Shown here: piece after piece, positions 17,938 through 25,523 of the stretch
Layout of the letters: each line of letters opens with the position of its first letter
How positions within the stretch are numbered: position 1 is the stretch's first letter
NCBI RefSeq assembly: GCF_900176465.1
Contig: NZ_FWXR01000002.1
Span: forward strand, 310,001 to 374,000
Source: Fulvimarina manganoxydans
GTDB taxonomy: Bacteria > Pseudomonadota > Alphaproteobacteria > Rhizobiales > Rhizobiaceae
Direction: 5' to 3'
DNA length: 64,000 bases
Made by a program: the position numbers and the translations under genes
Notes under the pieces: generated by a model
Seen by the model: the letters and a program-made list of their open reading frames with translations, nothing else
Database searches by the model: none
What the model was told of the DNA's origin: nothing

Positions 17938-18840
17938 CTACCAGGCAACGGCGTTGCGAACGCGGTTGAGGACGATGACGGCACCCAGAACAATGATCGA
18001 CAGCGTCACCATCAGCGAGCTCGCATAGCCGAGTTGGAAGAACTCGAAGCCCATGCGGAAGCCGTAGATGTTGAGGGTGGTCGATGCGTTGGCGGGGCCG
18101 CCCTGGGTGGTGATGTAGATAAGGTCGAAGAACCTCAGGAGATCGACGCTTCTCAGGATCGTCGCCGTGGCGAGCGTCGGCAGAAGAAGCGGCAGGGTGA
18201 TCCGCCACAGCACCTGCCAACCCGAAGCGCCGTCGATTTCCGCGGCCTCGTAGACACTAGGTGGCAGGGCCTGAAGACCGCCGAGAACGATCAGCGCGAC
18301 ATAGGGGCTCCACTGCCAGGTGTCGATGAGCGCCAGCGTCGGTACGACGAAGGCAGGCGATGCCAGCCAGTTCGACGGCGGAAGACCGAAAGACGTCAGA
18401 ATATAGTTCGCCGCTCCGAGCGAGGGATCCAGGATCACAAGCCACATCATGCCGGCGACGACTGGCGGCATCATGAAAGGCGAAATGAAGAGCGAGCGCA
18501 CGATGCCCGGCAGCTTCTTGGCCCGGAACATCAGGAGGGCGAGAACCGTGCCGAAGACGAGTTGGAGCACAAGGGAGAGGAAATAGAGATAGAAGGTGAT
18601 GGTCAGCCCATTCCAGAACTGCTCGTCACTGATCATGCGCACGTAGTTGTCGGCCCCCGCAAATCGGGTCATGCCGGTGGCGGTGAAGGTCTGCAGGCTC
18701 AGCCAGATCGTGTAGCCGAACGGAAAAGCGATCATCGCCACGGTAAAGATCACCGAGGGCGCCGAAAGGCTGGCGAGTTGCAGGCGCGGCGAGATCGCGC
18801 CGGAAGCCGAGCGTGGATTGGAAGCAGTGGTCATGATCAT
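17938..18840 (-). CDS. Sugar ABC transporter permease, MalF type
   Basis: The 300-residue inner-membrane protein has six predicted helices and the EAA loop YEAAEIDGASGWQVLWRITL. It forms the translocation channel with the MalG-type partner directly downstream. Starts at 18840 and 18834 are both possible. The six-base gap to the SDR gene places it in the same transcript. Confidence 0.94.
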   Translation of the reverse strand: MIMTTASNPRSASGAISPRLQLASLSAPSVIFTVAMIAFPFGYTIWLSLQTFTATGMTRFAGADNYVRMISDEQFWNGLTITFYLYFLSLVLQLVFGTVLALLMFRAKKLPGIVRSLFISPFMMPPVVAGMMWLVILDPSLGAANYILTSFGLPPSNWLASPAFVVPTLALIDTWQWSPYVALIVLGGLQALPPSVYEAAEIDGASGWQVLWRITLPLLLPTLATATILRSVDLLRFFDLIYITTQGGPANASTTLNIYGFRMGFEFFQLGYASSLMVTLSIIVLGAVIVLNRVRNAVAW

Positions 18841-18846
18841 GGAGCC

Positions 18847-19584
18847 TCAGCCTGCGAGAAAGCCGCCATCGACGGCATAGACGCTGCCGGTCACATAGCC
18901 GGCGGCGGGCATGGCGAGGAAAGCCACCGCGCCGGCCACCTCGTCCGGCTGGCCCCAGCGTCCGAAGGCGGTGCGTGCCGCGATCCTCTGGTAGTGGGCC
19001 GCGTCCTTGCGGCCATCGGCATTGATCGCGGTTTCGATGAAACCGGGGGCGACCGCGTTCACCCGGATACCGTCGTCGGCATAGGCGAGAGCGAGGCTCT
19101 TGGTCAGCATCACGACGCCGCCCTTGCTGGCGCAATAGGCAGGAAGGCGAGGAAGACCGGAATAGGCGTTCATCGATGCGATGTTCACGATCGAGCCTTT
19201 GGCGGCTGCCAACGCTTTGCGGAAGGCGCAGCAGGCGCTGAAGGTGCCGGTCAGATTGACCTCGACGACTTGCCGGAAGACTGACATCTCGTGCTCGGCG
19301 TCGCGCCTCAATATGCCGGCGCAATTGACCAGCAGATCGAGCGTCCCGAACCGGTCGGCCAGGGAAGCCATGGCGATATCGTCGGTGACGTCGAGGACGC
19401 TCGCCTCGAAACCGTCACGTCCGGCGAGCGGTGACGTCTCGAGTTCGGCCGACATGACGCCTGTGGCAGTTACGCGGGCGCCGAGATCGAGGAGGAGCGT
19501 CGATATGGCCCCGCCGATGCCTCCGAGGCCGCCGATGATGACGGCCTGAAAGCCTTGGGGCAACGCGAATTGCGGATGTGACAT
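18847..19584 (-). CDS. Short-chain dehydrogenase/reductase (SDR), sugar-dehydrogenase-like
   Basis: The 245-residue classical SDR has the cofactor motif GGLGGIGG (18-25), NCAG near 88-91, and catalytic Ser138, Tyr151 and Lys155 (YCASK). Members of this branch oxidise sugars at C1 or act on keto-sugar acids. In the known sulfo-ED route an SDR oxidises sulfoquinovose to its lactone, so the gene could feed such a branch. Together with the zinc dehydrogenase it could also interconvert isomers by oxidation and reduction. It lies between the binding protein and the permeases. The substrate is not determined. Confidence 0.9.
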   Translation of the reverse strand: MSHPQFALPQGFQAVIIGGLGGIGGAISTLLLDLGARVTATGVMSAELETSPLAGRDGFEASVLDVTDDIAMASLADRFGTLDLLVNCAGILRRDAEHEMSVFRQVVEVNLTGTFSACCAFRKALAAAKGSIVNIASMNAYSGLPRLPAYCASKGGVVMLTKSLALAYADDGIRVNAVAPGFIETAINADGRKDAAHYQRIAARTAFGRWGQPDEVAGAVAFLAMPAAGYVTGSVYAVDGGFLAG

Positions 19585-19708
19585 GGGGTTCGCCGGGACA
19601 GCGTGAGGGGAGCCGCCCGCCGGGAGGCGTGGCGGACGGCATTGAGCGGGATGGCACGTAAAGGAGCGGCCGCGCGGCGATGGGCGCCGTGATCCGCTTC
19701 TGCCGGCC

Positions 19709-21016
19709 TTATTCGCGCTCGATCAGGGCGTTCAGTTGCTCGTCGGCCGTTGCGCAGGCCTCTTCGACCGTGGCTGTGCCGAGGAGAATATCGTCGACGG
19801 CCTGGCCGATATATTCGCGCGACTCCGGGTTCTGCACGATCGGATATCCAACCTCGGAGGTGCCGTTCTTGGCCAGATCGTCGAGTGCCTTCTGCCATTC
19901 CTGGCGAAGCGGCTCCTCGGCGAGCCACGCCTTATAGGCTTCGTCGTCTGAGGCCGAAGCGCGGGGCGGTGCAATGCCTTCCAATGCCAGTTTGGCCTGC
20001 ATCTGCGGGCTTGTCGCCCACTGGATGAAATACCACGCTGCGTCAGGATTTTCGCTGAACTGTGAAACGGCGAGGGCCCAGCCGATGGCGGTCGGATGTG
20101 ATCCGCCATCGCCGGCCGGCAGCGGAATGATAGCCGTGTCCTTCAGCCGTGCGCCCCCCTCCATGACGGAGGGAAACTCGTTGGAGGACTGGAAGGACAT
20201 CGCCGAGCGACCTTCGCGATAGAGCGAGGTGAGCTGATAGAAGCTGTAATTGACGACGCCGGGAGGGCCGTAGTCCCTAAGAAGCGAGGCGTAGGATTCG
20301 AGCGCCACCTTGCCCTCTACCGAGCAGAGGTTGGACTTGCCGTCCGCCATGTACTCCCCGCCCATATTGTGCAGGAAGTTGCTGAACGTATAGGGCAGAG
20401 CCGGCTTGAGGCCACGCGAGGCGAAGGGCGTGATGCCGGATGCCGCTTCGCAGCCCTTCAGAGCCTCGGCCGCCGCCTCGATGTCCGCGATGCTGGATGG
20501 CGGTTGGATATCGCAGGATTGGAAGAGATCGGTGCGATAATAAAGGACCGGCCCTTCGATATTGAGGGGGATGCCTGTCAACGTACCGTCGAAGGTCGCG
20601 GCGTCGACCAGCGCCTTGCCGAGATCGTCATACTGGTATTTGGGCGCAACCGAGTCCTGTGTGAAAGGAGTAAGGTCCGCGTACCAGCCGGCGGCGGCGA
20701 ACTGGCGTCCTTCGCGGGAGGGCAGGGTCATGAAGACGTCGACCTCGTCGGAGCGGGCGTTCAGCACCGTCAGCAGGCGCTGACGCATCTGCTGTTCCTG
20801 ATAGGAATCCACCTTCAGTGTGATGCCCGTTTTCGCTTCAAAGTCGTCGGTATATTTCAGGATCGCGTTCGCGATTGGATTGTTGTTGGCGAGAAAGGTG
20901 ACCGTGTCGCCTTCATGGGCCTTCCAGTCGAAGTCCTGGGCCGAGGCCGGAATGGCGCCAGCCCCGATGACGATTGCCGCCGTCAGCGCGCTGGTGTGAC
21001 TAAGCTTGCTTTTCAT
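19709..21016 (-). CDS. Sugar ABC transporter substrate-binding protein (family 1)
   Basis: The 435-residue exported protein has a signal peptide (MKSKLSHTSALT... ending near ASAQ) and the two-lobe solute-binding fold of carbohydrate binding proteins (LTGIPLNIEGPVLYYRTDLF; AIGWALAVSQFSENPDAAWYF in part). The start is the ATG at 21016 with GGGAGGA eight bases before it; upstream codons in frame are non-coding. It is the first gene of the minus-strand operon and faces the LacI gene over two palindromes. If the operon is for a sulfosugar, this protein would play the part of SmoF in Agrobacterium. That assignment rests on context only. Confidence 0.93.
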   Translation of the reverse strand: MKSKLSHTSALTAAIVIGAGAIPASAQDFDWKAHEGDTVTFLANNNPIANAILKYTDDFEAKTGITLKVDSYQEQQMRQRLLTVLNARSDEVDVFMTLPSREGRQFAAAGWYADLTPFTQDSVAPKYQYDDLGKALVDAATFDGTLTGIPLNIEGPVLYYRTDLFQSCDIQPPSSIADIEAAAEALKGCEAASGITPFASRGLKPALPYTFSNFLHNMGGEYMADGKSNLCSVEGKVALESYASLLRDYGPPGVVNYSFYQLTSLYREGRSAMSFQSSNEFPSVMEGGARLKDTAIIPLPAGDGGSHPTAIGWALAVSQFSENPDAAWYFIQWATSPQMQAKLALEGIAPPRASASDDEAYKAWLAEEPLRQEWQKALDDLAKNGTSEVGYPIVQNPESREYIGQAVDDILLGTATVEEACATADEQLNALIERE

Positions 21017-21078
21017 GATTGATCCTCCCTGTTCGGCTCGTTTTTGAGCGTCACTGCTCCGCTTGTCGCGAATGTTCT

Positions 21079-21092
21079 TGTAACCGGTTACA
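21079..21092. promoter_or_regulatory. LacI-type operator TGTAACCGGTTACA
   Basis: A perfect 14-bp palindrome with the central CCGG step is typical of LacI-family sites. It lies 63 bp upstream of the binding-protein start and 154 bp before the divergent LacI gene, where it could block the sugar operon promoter. Confidence 0.8.
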
Positions 21093-21161
21093 TACGCGTT
21101 CGATCGATGCCCTGTCAATCACATCGCTTTGCCAAACTGGATCGCGACCGAGGTTCCTGTT

Positions 21162-21182
21162 CGCATGCAACCGTTGCATGCG
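21162..21182. promoter_or_regulatory. Second palindrome, 10-bp arms around one base, near the lacI start
   Basis: CGCATGCAAC-C-GTTGCATGCG is symmetric over 21 bp. It differs from the 14-bp site but shares AAC/GTT flanking the centre. It lies about 64 bp before the LacI start and may serve autoregulation or looping with the first site. Confidence 0.6.
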
Positions 21183-21245
21183 TCCGGAGGCAGAGCTATC
21201 GATTGGCATCAGTAGGAACTATTCGAAAGGCCGGTCGACCGCAGA

Positions 21246-22316
21246 ATGAAACCGATTCACTCGAAACCACTCGATCGCAGGGCGGAGAGCGCTAGCGGTC
21301 GTGCACGCGCTGTCGGGATACGAGCAGTCGCCAAGGCGGCTGGCGTATCGACGGCGACCGTTTCGAGATCTCTCAACAATCCGGCCTCGGTCAGTCCAGA
21401 ACTCAGGGCCAAGATCAGCACGATCATCGAGGAGATCGGTTACATCCCGGACGCGTCCGCACGAGCGCTATCCTCCCGTCGCACCCGCACGATCGGCGCC
21501 ATCGTTCCGACTGTCGATAACGCCATGTTCGCGCAGGGGCTCCAGGCGCTCCAATCTCATCTCGCGACGAAGGACTATCTCCTCCTTCTCGCGACCAACG
21601 AATACGATCTCGATGTCGAGTTGAAGCAGGCCCGCAATCTGGTCAGCCGGGGGATCGATGGGCTCATCCTGCGTGGCGACAAGCGCCACCCCGACCTGCG
21701 GCGCCTCTTGCAGGGCCAGTCGATTCCCTATGTGAACGTCGGTGTCTATGATCCGACGAAGCCTTACGCCTCGATCGGGGTCGACAACGCTGCGGCCGGA
21801 CGGCGGATCACACGACATCTGATGGATCTCGGTCATCGGCGCGTTGGCATCGTCGCAGCCATGCAGCGCAACAACGATCGTGCCCAAGCCCGTCTTCGCG
21901 GCGTGTTGGAAGAGCTTGCGCTTCATGACGCAACGCCACCGGAAGCCTGGATGCTTCAGGTGAACTACAACCTCGACGACGCGCGACAGGCCGCGCGAAC
22001 GCTTCTGTCGCAACGCGATCAACCCACCGCGATCGTCTGCGGCAATGACGTCATCGCCTATGGCGTGATGATGGAGGCCTTGAAGATGGGGCTCGCCGTT
22101 CCCGACGACGTGTCGGTGGTCGGCTTCGACGATCTCGAATGGAGCCGCCATTTCAGCCCAAGCCTGACGACGATCCATATGCCCACCGACGAGATCTGGC
22201 TGCGGGCGGGTGAATATCTCGTCGATACGTTGGCCGGAGAGCCCGCCTTGCTTCATCGTGAGATCGATTTTTCCCTCGTCGTCCGCGAATCGACTGCTCC
22301 GCCTCGCACCGGGTGA
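21246..22316 (+). CDS. LacI-family transcriptional regulator (sugar operon)
   Basis: The 356-residue protein has an N-terminal HTH near residues 26-45 (VAKAAGVSTATVSRSLN), the hinge helix ASARALSS and a periplasmic-binding-protein-like sugar domain (GIVAAMQRNN, CGNDVIAYG). It is divergent from the ABC/aldolase operon with 229 bp between, which holds two palindromes. This is the classic layout for a local repressor relieved by the transported sugar or an intermediate. The STATVSR recognition helix suits the CCGG-centred operator. Confidence 0.94.
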   Translation: MKPIHSKPLDRRAESASGRARAVGIRAVAKAAGVSTATVSRSLNNPASVSPELRAKISTIIEEIGYIPDASARALSSRRTRTIGAIVPTVDNAMFAQGLQALQSHLATKDYLLLLATNEYDLDVELKQARNLVSRGIDGLILRGDKRHPDLRRLLQGQSIPYVNVGVYDPTKPYASIGVDNAAAGRRITRHLMDLGHRRVGIVAAMQRNNDRAQARLRGVLEELALHDATPPEAWMLQVNYNLDDARQAARTLLSQRDQPTAIVCGNDVIAYGVMMEALKMGLAVPDDVSVVGFDDLEWSRHFSPSLTTIHMPTDEIWLRAGEYLVDTLAGEPALLHREIDFSLVVRESTAPPRTG

Positions 22317-22366
22317 AACCGTCTCGGTCGCCTATCGATGCAACACAGTGAGTGAAGAGAAGTGTC

Positions 22367-23512
22367 ATGACGATCGAGACGAGTATCGAGATCGAGCGCG
22401 TCGAACCCCACGTGTTCCGTGTGCCGATCGAAACGCCTGTCGTCACGTCCTTCGGCGTGATGCGCGATCGGCCGGCGGTGTTCATTCGCGTGAGTGACAA
22501 GAGTGGCGCACAGGGATGGGGCGAAGTCTGGTGCAATTTCCCCGCTGTGGGCGCCGAGCACCGGGCGCGGCTCGTCAACTCTGTGCTGTCGCCCCTGCTC
22601 GAGGGCCAACGCTTCGAGAGCGCAGAGGCAGCCTATTTGCACCTGACGCGGGCGACAGAAATCCTTGCGATCCAGAGCGGCGAGCCGGGCCCGATCGCTC
22701 AGGCGATCGCTGGCATCGATCTGGCGCTTTGGGACATGGTGGCGCGGCGCGCCGGTAAGCCGCTTCATCTGTGTCTCGGCGGTGTGCCGAAAGCGTTCGT
22801 CAAAGCCTATGCGAGCGGGCTCAATGCAGATGGGCCAGAGCGTTTGGCCGCCGTCAAGCACGAGGCGGGCTATCGACGCTTCAAGATCAAACTTGGCTTC
22901 GGCCGGGAGCGTGATCTGCGCAATCTCGAAGCGATGCGGGACACCTTTGGAACGCAGGCCGACATCATGGTGGACGCCAATCAAGCCTGGGATGTGGAGA
23001 CGGCGATCGAGATGGCGAAGGCGCTCTCCGTCCATCGACCGCGATGGCTGGAAGAGCCGATCAGGGCCGACATAGGGCTGGATGGATGGCGGCGTCTGGC
23101 AAATGATTCGCCGATCCCGCTCGCGGCCGGTGAGAATGTGCGAGGGGAAGGCGCTTACTCCGCGTTCATCCAGAGCGGAACGCTTGGCTTTCTTCAGCCG
23201 GATATCGGGAAATGGGGCGGCCTGTCGGCGACCTTGCCGATCGCGCGGGCGGCGGAAGAGGCCGGCGTGACCTATTGCCCCCATTGGCTTGGCGGCGGGA
23301 TCGGTCTCGTCGCGTCCCTGCACCTGCTCGCGGCCGTGGGCGGAGACGGGCTGTTGGAAGTCGATGCCAACCCGAACCCGCTGCGCGAGGACATGATCAT
23401 CGGCTTCCCGGCCATTGCCAATGGCGACATGGCGGTGCCGTCCGCGGCTGGCATCGGGGTGGAGCCCGATCTCCAAGCGCTCGCTCGCTATCGAATTGCC
23501 GTCGGCGACTGA
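22367..23512 (+). CDS. Enolase-superfamily (mandelate racemase type) sugar-acid dehydratase or lactone cycloisomerase
   Basis: The 381-residue protein has the catalytic K-x-K (KIK, 173-175), metal ligands Asp203 (VDANQ), Glu229 (WLEEP) and Glu256 (AAGEN), and a His at 306 (CPHW). The stretch KIKLGFGRERDL resembles galactarolactone cycloisomerase and related acid-sugar dehydratases. It would act on a sugar acid or its lactone, in the cytoplasm. I take the ATG at 22367; an upstream in-frame GTG adds five residues. It lies 50 bp after the first LacI gene and 98 bp before the second. The substrate is unknown. Confidence 0.9.
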   Translation: MTIETSIEIERVEPHVFRVPIETPVVTSFGVMRDRPAVFIRVSDKSGAQGWGEVWCNFPAVGAEHRARLVNSVLSPLLEGQRFESAEAAYLHLTRATEILAIQSGEPGPIAQAIAGIDLALWDMVARRAGKPLHLCLGGVPKAFVKAYASGLNADGPERLAAVKHEAGYRRFKIKLGFGRERDLRNLEAMRDTFGTQADIMVDANQAWDVETAIEMAKALSVHRPRWLEEPIRADIGLDGWRRLANDSPIPLAAGENVRGEGAYSAFIQSGTLGFLQPDIGKWGGLSATLPIARAAEEAGVTYCPHWLGGGIGLVASLHLLAAVGGDGLLEVDANPNPLREDMIIGFPAIANGDMAVPSAAGIGVEPDLQALARYRIAVGD

Positions 23513-23610
23513 AGCCGGATGAGCATCCTGCGGCCCATTGCGAGAATCCGGTTCGAATTTTCGTCCCGCCAGGGTAAGAGGGGGGCTCCTTTGAAGGACG
23601 CGGAGCGGAC

Positions 23611-24645
23611 GTGGACGAGCCGGTAACGCGGCGTTCGCGCCGGACCAGACAGACCATCAAGATGAGCGATGTCGCAGCGGCGGCGAATGTCTCGCCCTCG
23701 ACTGTCTCGCTTTATCTCCGAAGACCGGGAGCGGTATCCAAGCGCGCGGGCGTGGCGATCCATGATGCGATCGAACGACTTGGTTACGTGCCTAACCTGA
23801 TGGCTGGGGGGCTTGCGGCGGCACGCTCGCGTGTGGTCGGGGTCGTCGTTCCGTCCATGCGCAACGCCTTTTTCGCCCAGACGGTGTCGGCAATGCAAGG
23901 AGTGCTCTCAGACGATGGGTTCCAGGTCATGTTCGGCAACACCGACTATGATGACGATACCGAACTCGCCCTTGTGCGGGCCTATCTGTCCTGGTCCCCC
24001 TCGGCCCTCGTTTTGACCGGCCTTCATCACGCACGTCCGACCCGCGACCTTCTGCATGCCGCCGACTGCCCCGTTGTCGAAATGTGGGAGCTCGGCGCCG
24101 ATCCGGTGGATCTGGCCGTAGGCTTCTCCCATACCGAGGTGGGCCGGGCGCAGGCCCGGCATCTCATCCGGAAGGGACGGCGCCATTTGGCCTTTCTCGG
24201 AGCCCGGATGCAGGATGACAGGCGTGCCATGCAGCGCGCGGAAGGGTTCGCCGCAGAGGCTCGGGAGGCCGGCATCGCGGCGGAGATCGTCCAGCATATC
24301 AAGCCGGCGAGCACCGAGGCCGCCGCGGCGCTGCTGGCAAAGGCCCTGTCCATCAATGCCCGGATCGATGGCGTGGCCGCCTCGAACGATACGCTCGCCC
24401 TCGGCCTTCTCTTCGAGTGCATGCGCCGGGGCATCGCCGTTCCCGAACGCCTCTCTGTCGTTGGCTTCGGCGATCTGGAATTCAGCGCCTTCAGCAATCC
24501 GTCGCTGACGACGATACGACCTTTCGGGGACGTCATCGGCGAGGAGATCGCGCGCCTCGTGCTCGCGGCGGTGGAAGAGGACGCGCGTCCCGCCCGGCCG
24601 GCAATCAATACCGGCTTCGTGATCGTCGAGCGCGGCAGCGCGTAA
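23611..24645 (+). CDS. LacI/GntR-type regulator (sugar-acid genes)
   Basis: The 344-residue protein has an HTH near residues 19-38 (SDVAAAANVSPSTVSLYL), then LMAGGLAAARSRVVGVVVPS as in the gluconate-repressor branch of the LacI family, and an effector domain with AASNDTLALGLLFE. GTG is the start; few residues precede the HTH. It is convergent with the aldolase/dehydratase/TRAP operon, whose promoter some 5.5 kb away carries TCGTAGCGCTACGA palindromes. It is the best local candidate to bind those sites. Confidence 0.92.
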   Translation: MDEPVTRRSRRTRQTIKMSDVAAAANVSPSTVSLYLRRPGAVSKRAGVAIHDAIERLGYVPNLMAGGLAAARSRVVGVVVPSMRNAFFAQTVSAMQGVLSDDGFQVMFGNTDYDDDTELALVRAYLSWSPSALVLTGLHHARPTRDLLHAADCPVVEMWELGADPVDLAVGFSHTEVGRAQARHLIRKGRRHLAFLGARMQDDRRAMQRAEGFAAEAREAGIAAEIVQHIKPASTEAAAALLAKALSINARIDGVAASNDTLALGLLFECMRRGIAVPERLSVVGFGDLEFSAFSNPSLTTIRPFGDVIGEEIARLVLAAVEEDARPARPAINTGFVIVERGSA

Positions 24646-24648
24646 CGG

Positions 24649-24675
24649 GGAAGGGGGTTATGAACCGCCCCTTCC
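24649..24675. terminator. Hairpin between convergent genes (candidate bidirectional terminator)
   Basis: GGAAGGGG and CCCCTTCC form an 8-bp stem around 11 bases, just after the regulator stop and before the aldolase stop on the other strand. It lacks a T-run, so efficiency is doubtful. Confidence 0.45.
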
Positions 24676-24699
24676 GTAACCGGCGAGCGATCTGGAGCT

Positions 24700-25512
24700 T
24701 CAGTAGGCGGAGACGGTCGTCTTCGACGCCTCGACCGGTTTTCCGCGCAATTCGCCCAGCCAATCGCGAGCCCGGCCCGTCATCATGGCGATGTCCGAGG
24801 CCATCGCGGAGAAGCTGTAGCCGTAGTCTAGAAACTGTTTGACCATCGCCGGATTGGGGCCGACGATACCGATGAAGGTCCCGGCTTCTCTTGCTTCCTT
24901 CGCCGCCGCTTGAAGGGCCGCCTGCACAGCCTCGTGGCCGATGTCGCCGAGATGGCCCATGGCGGCCGAGAGGTCTCCCGGTCCAACGAAGACTGCATCG
25001 ACACCAGGGACGGCGGCGATCTCCTTGAGCCGGGAGACCGCTTCCGGTGTCTCGAGCTGGACGATCACCATCGTCTCGTCGTTGGCACGTTTCAGATATT
25101 CGGGCTGCGCGCCATAGCGGGACGCCCTGTGGATAGCTGCGACGCCGCGAATGCCGACGGGCGGATATTTCGCCGCCGCCACGGCCGCCCGGGCTTCTTC
25201 TGCGGTCTCGACAAAGGGGATCATGATCGTCTGCGCCCCGGCGTCGAGCGCCTTCTTGATCGTCACCTTGTCGTTCCAGGGCAAGCGCACCACTGGCTCG
25301 GCTGGCGTACAGCCGACGGCCCTTAGAATCTCCGGGAGCTGGGCGACCTCGACCGGCACATGCTCCATGTCGACGACCACGAAGTCAAAGCCGCAATGGC
25401 CGATCGCCTCCGACGGGCCGGGTGCGGCAGACATCAGCCATGTGCCGAGTGGCGGCATCTCCCGGCGCTCGGCGAGCATGCGGCGAAAGCGGTTGGTCAT
25501 GTCATGTGTCAT
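24700..25512 (-). CDS. HpcH/HpaI-family 2-oxo-acid aldolase
   Basis: The 270-residue class II aldolase of the HpcH/HpaI/GarL family has VVVDMEHVPVE (catalytic His), VQLETPEAV (metal Glu) and VFVGPGDLSAAMG (metal Asp). It cleaves 2-keto-3-deoxy or related sugar acids into pyruvate and an aldehyde. It is the last gene of the TRAP operon, 11 bases after the IlvD/EDD dehydratase, which would make its substrate. In known sulfo-ED pathways the same enzyme class splits 2-keto-3,6-dideoxy-6-sulfogluconate, so a sulfonate substrate is possible but not shown. Confidence 0.92.
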   Translation of the reverse strand: MTHDMTNRFRRMLAERREMPPLGTWLMSAAPGPSEAIGHCGFDFVVVDMEHVPVEVAQLPEILRAVGCTPAEPVVRLPWNDKVTIKKALDAGAQTIMIPFVETAEEARAAVAAAKYPPVGIRGVAAIHRASRYGAQPEYLKRANDETMVIVQLETPEAVSRLKEIAAVPGVDAVFVGPGDLSAAMGHLGDIGHEAVQAALQAAAKEAREAGTFIGIVGPNPAMVKQFLDYGYSFSAMASDIAMMTGRARDWLGELRGKPVEASKTTVSAY

Positions 25513-25523
25513 TGCGGTGGCCT

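Noticed and set aside
17085-17993. Upstream extension of the zinc dehydrogenase frame
   Set aside because: It is antiparallel-looking Arg/His-rich shadow sequence over the permease gene.
23535-23575. GGTTCGAAT resembling a tRNA T-loop
   Set aside because: The flanking bases do not form a T-stem and no acceptor or anticodon arm is present.
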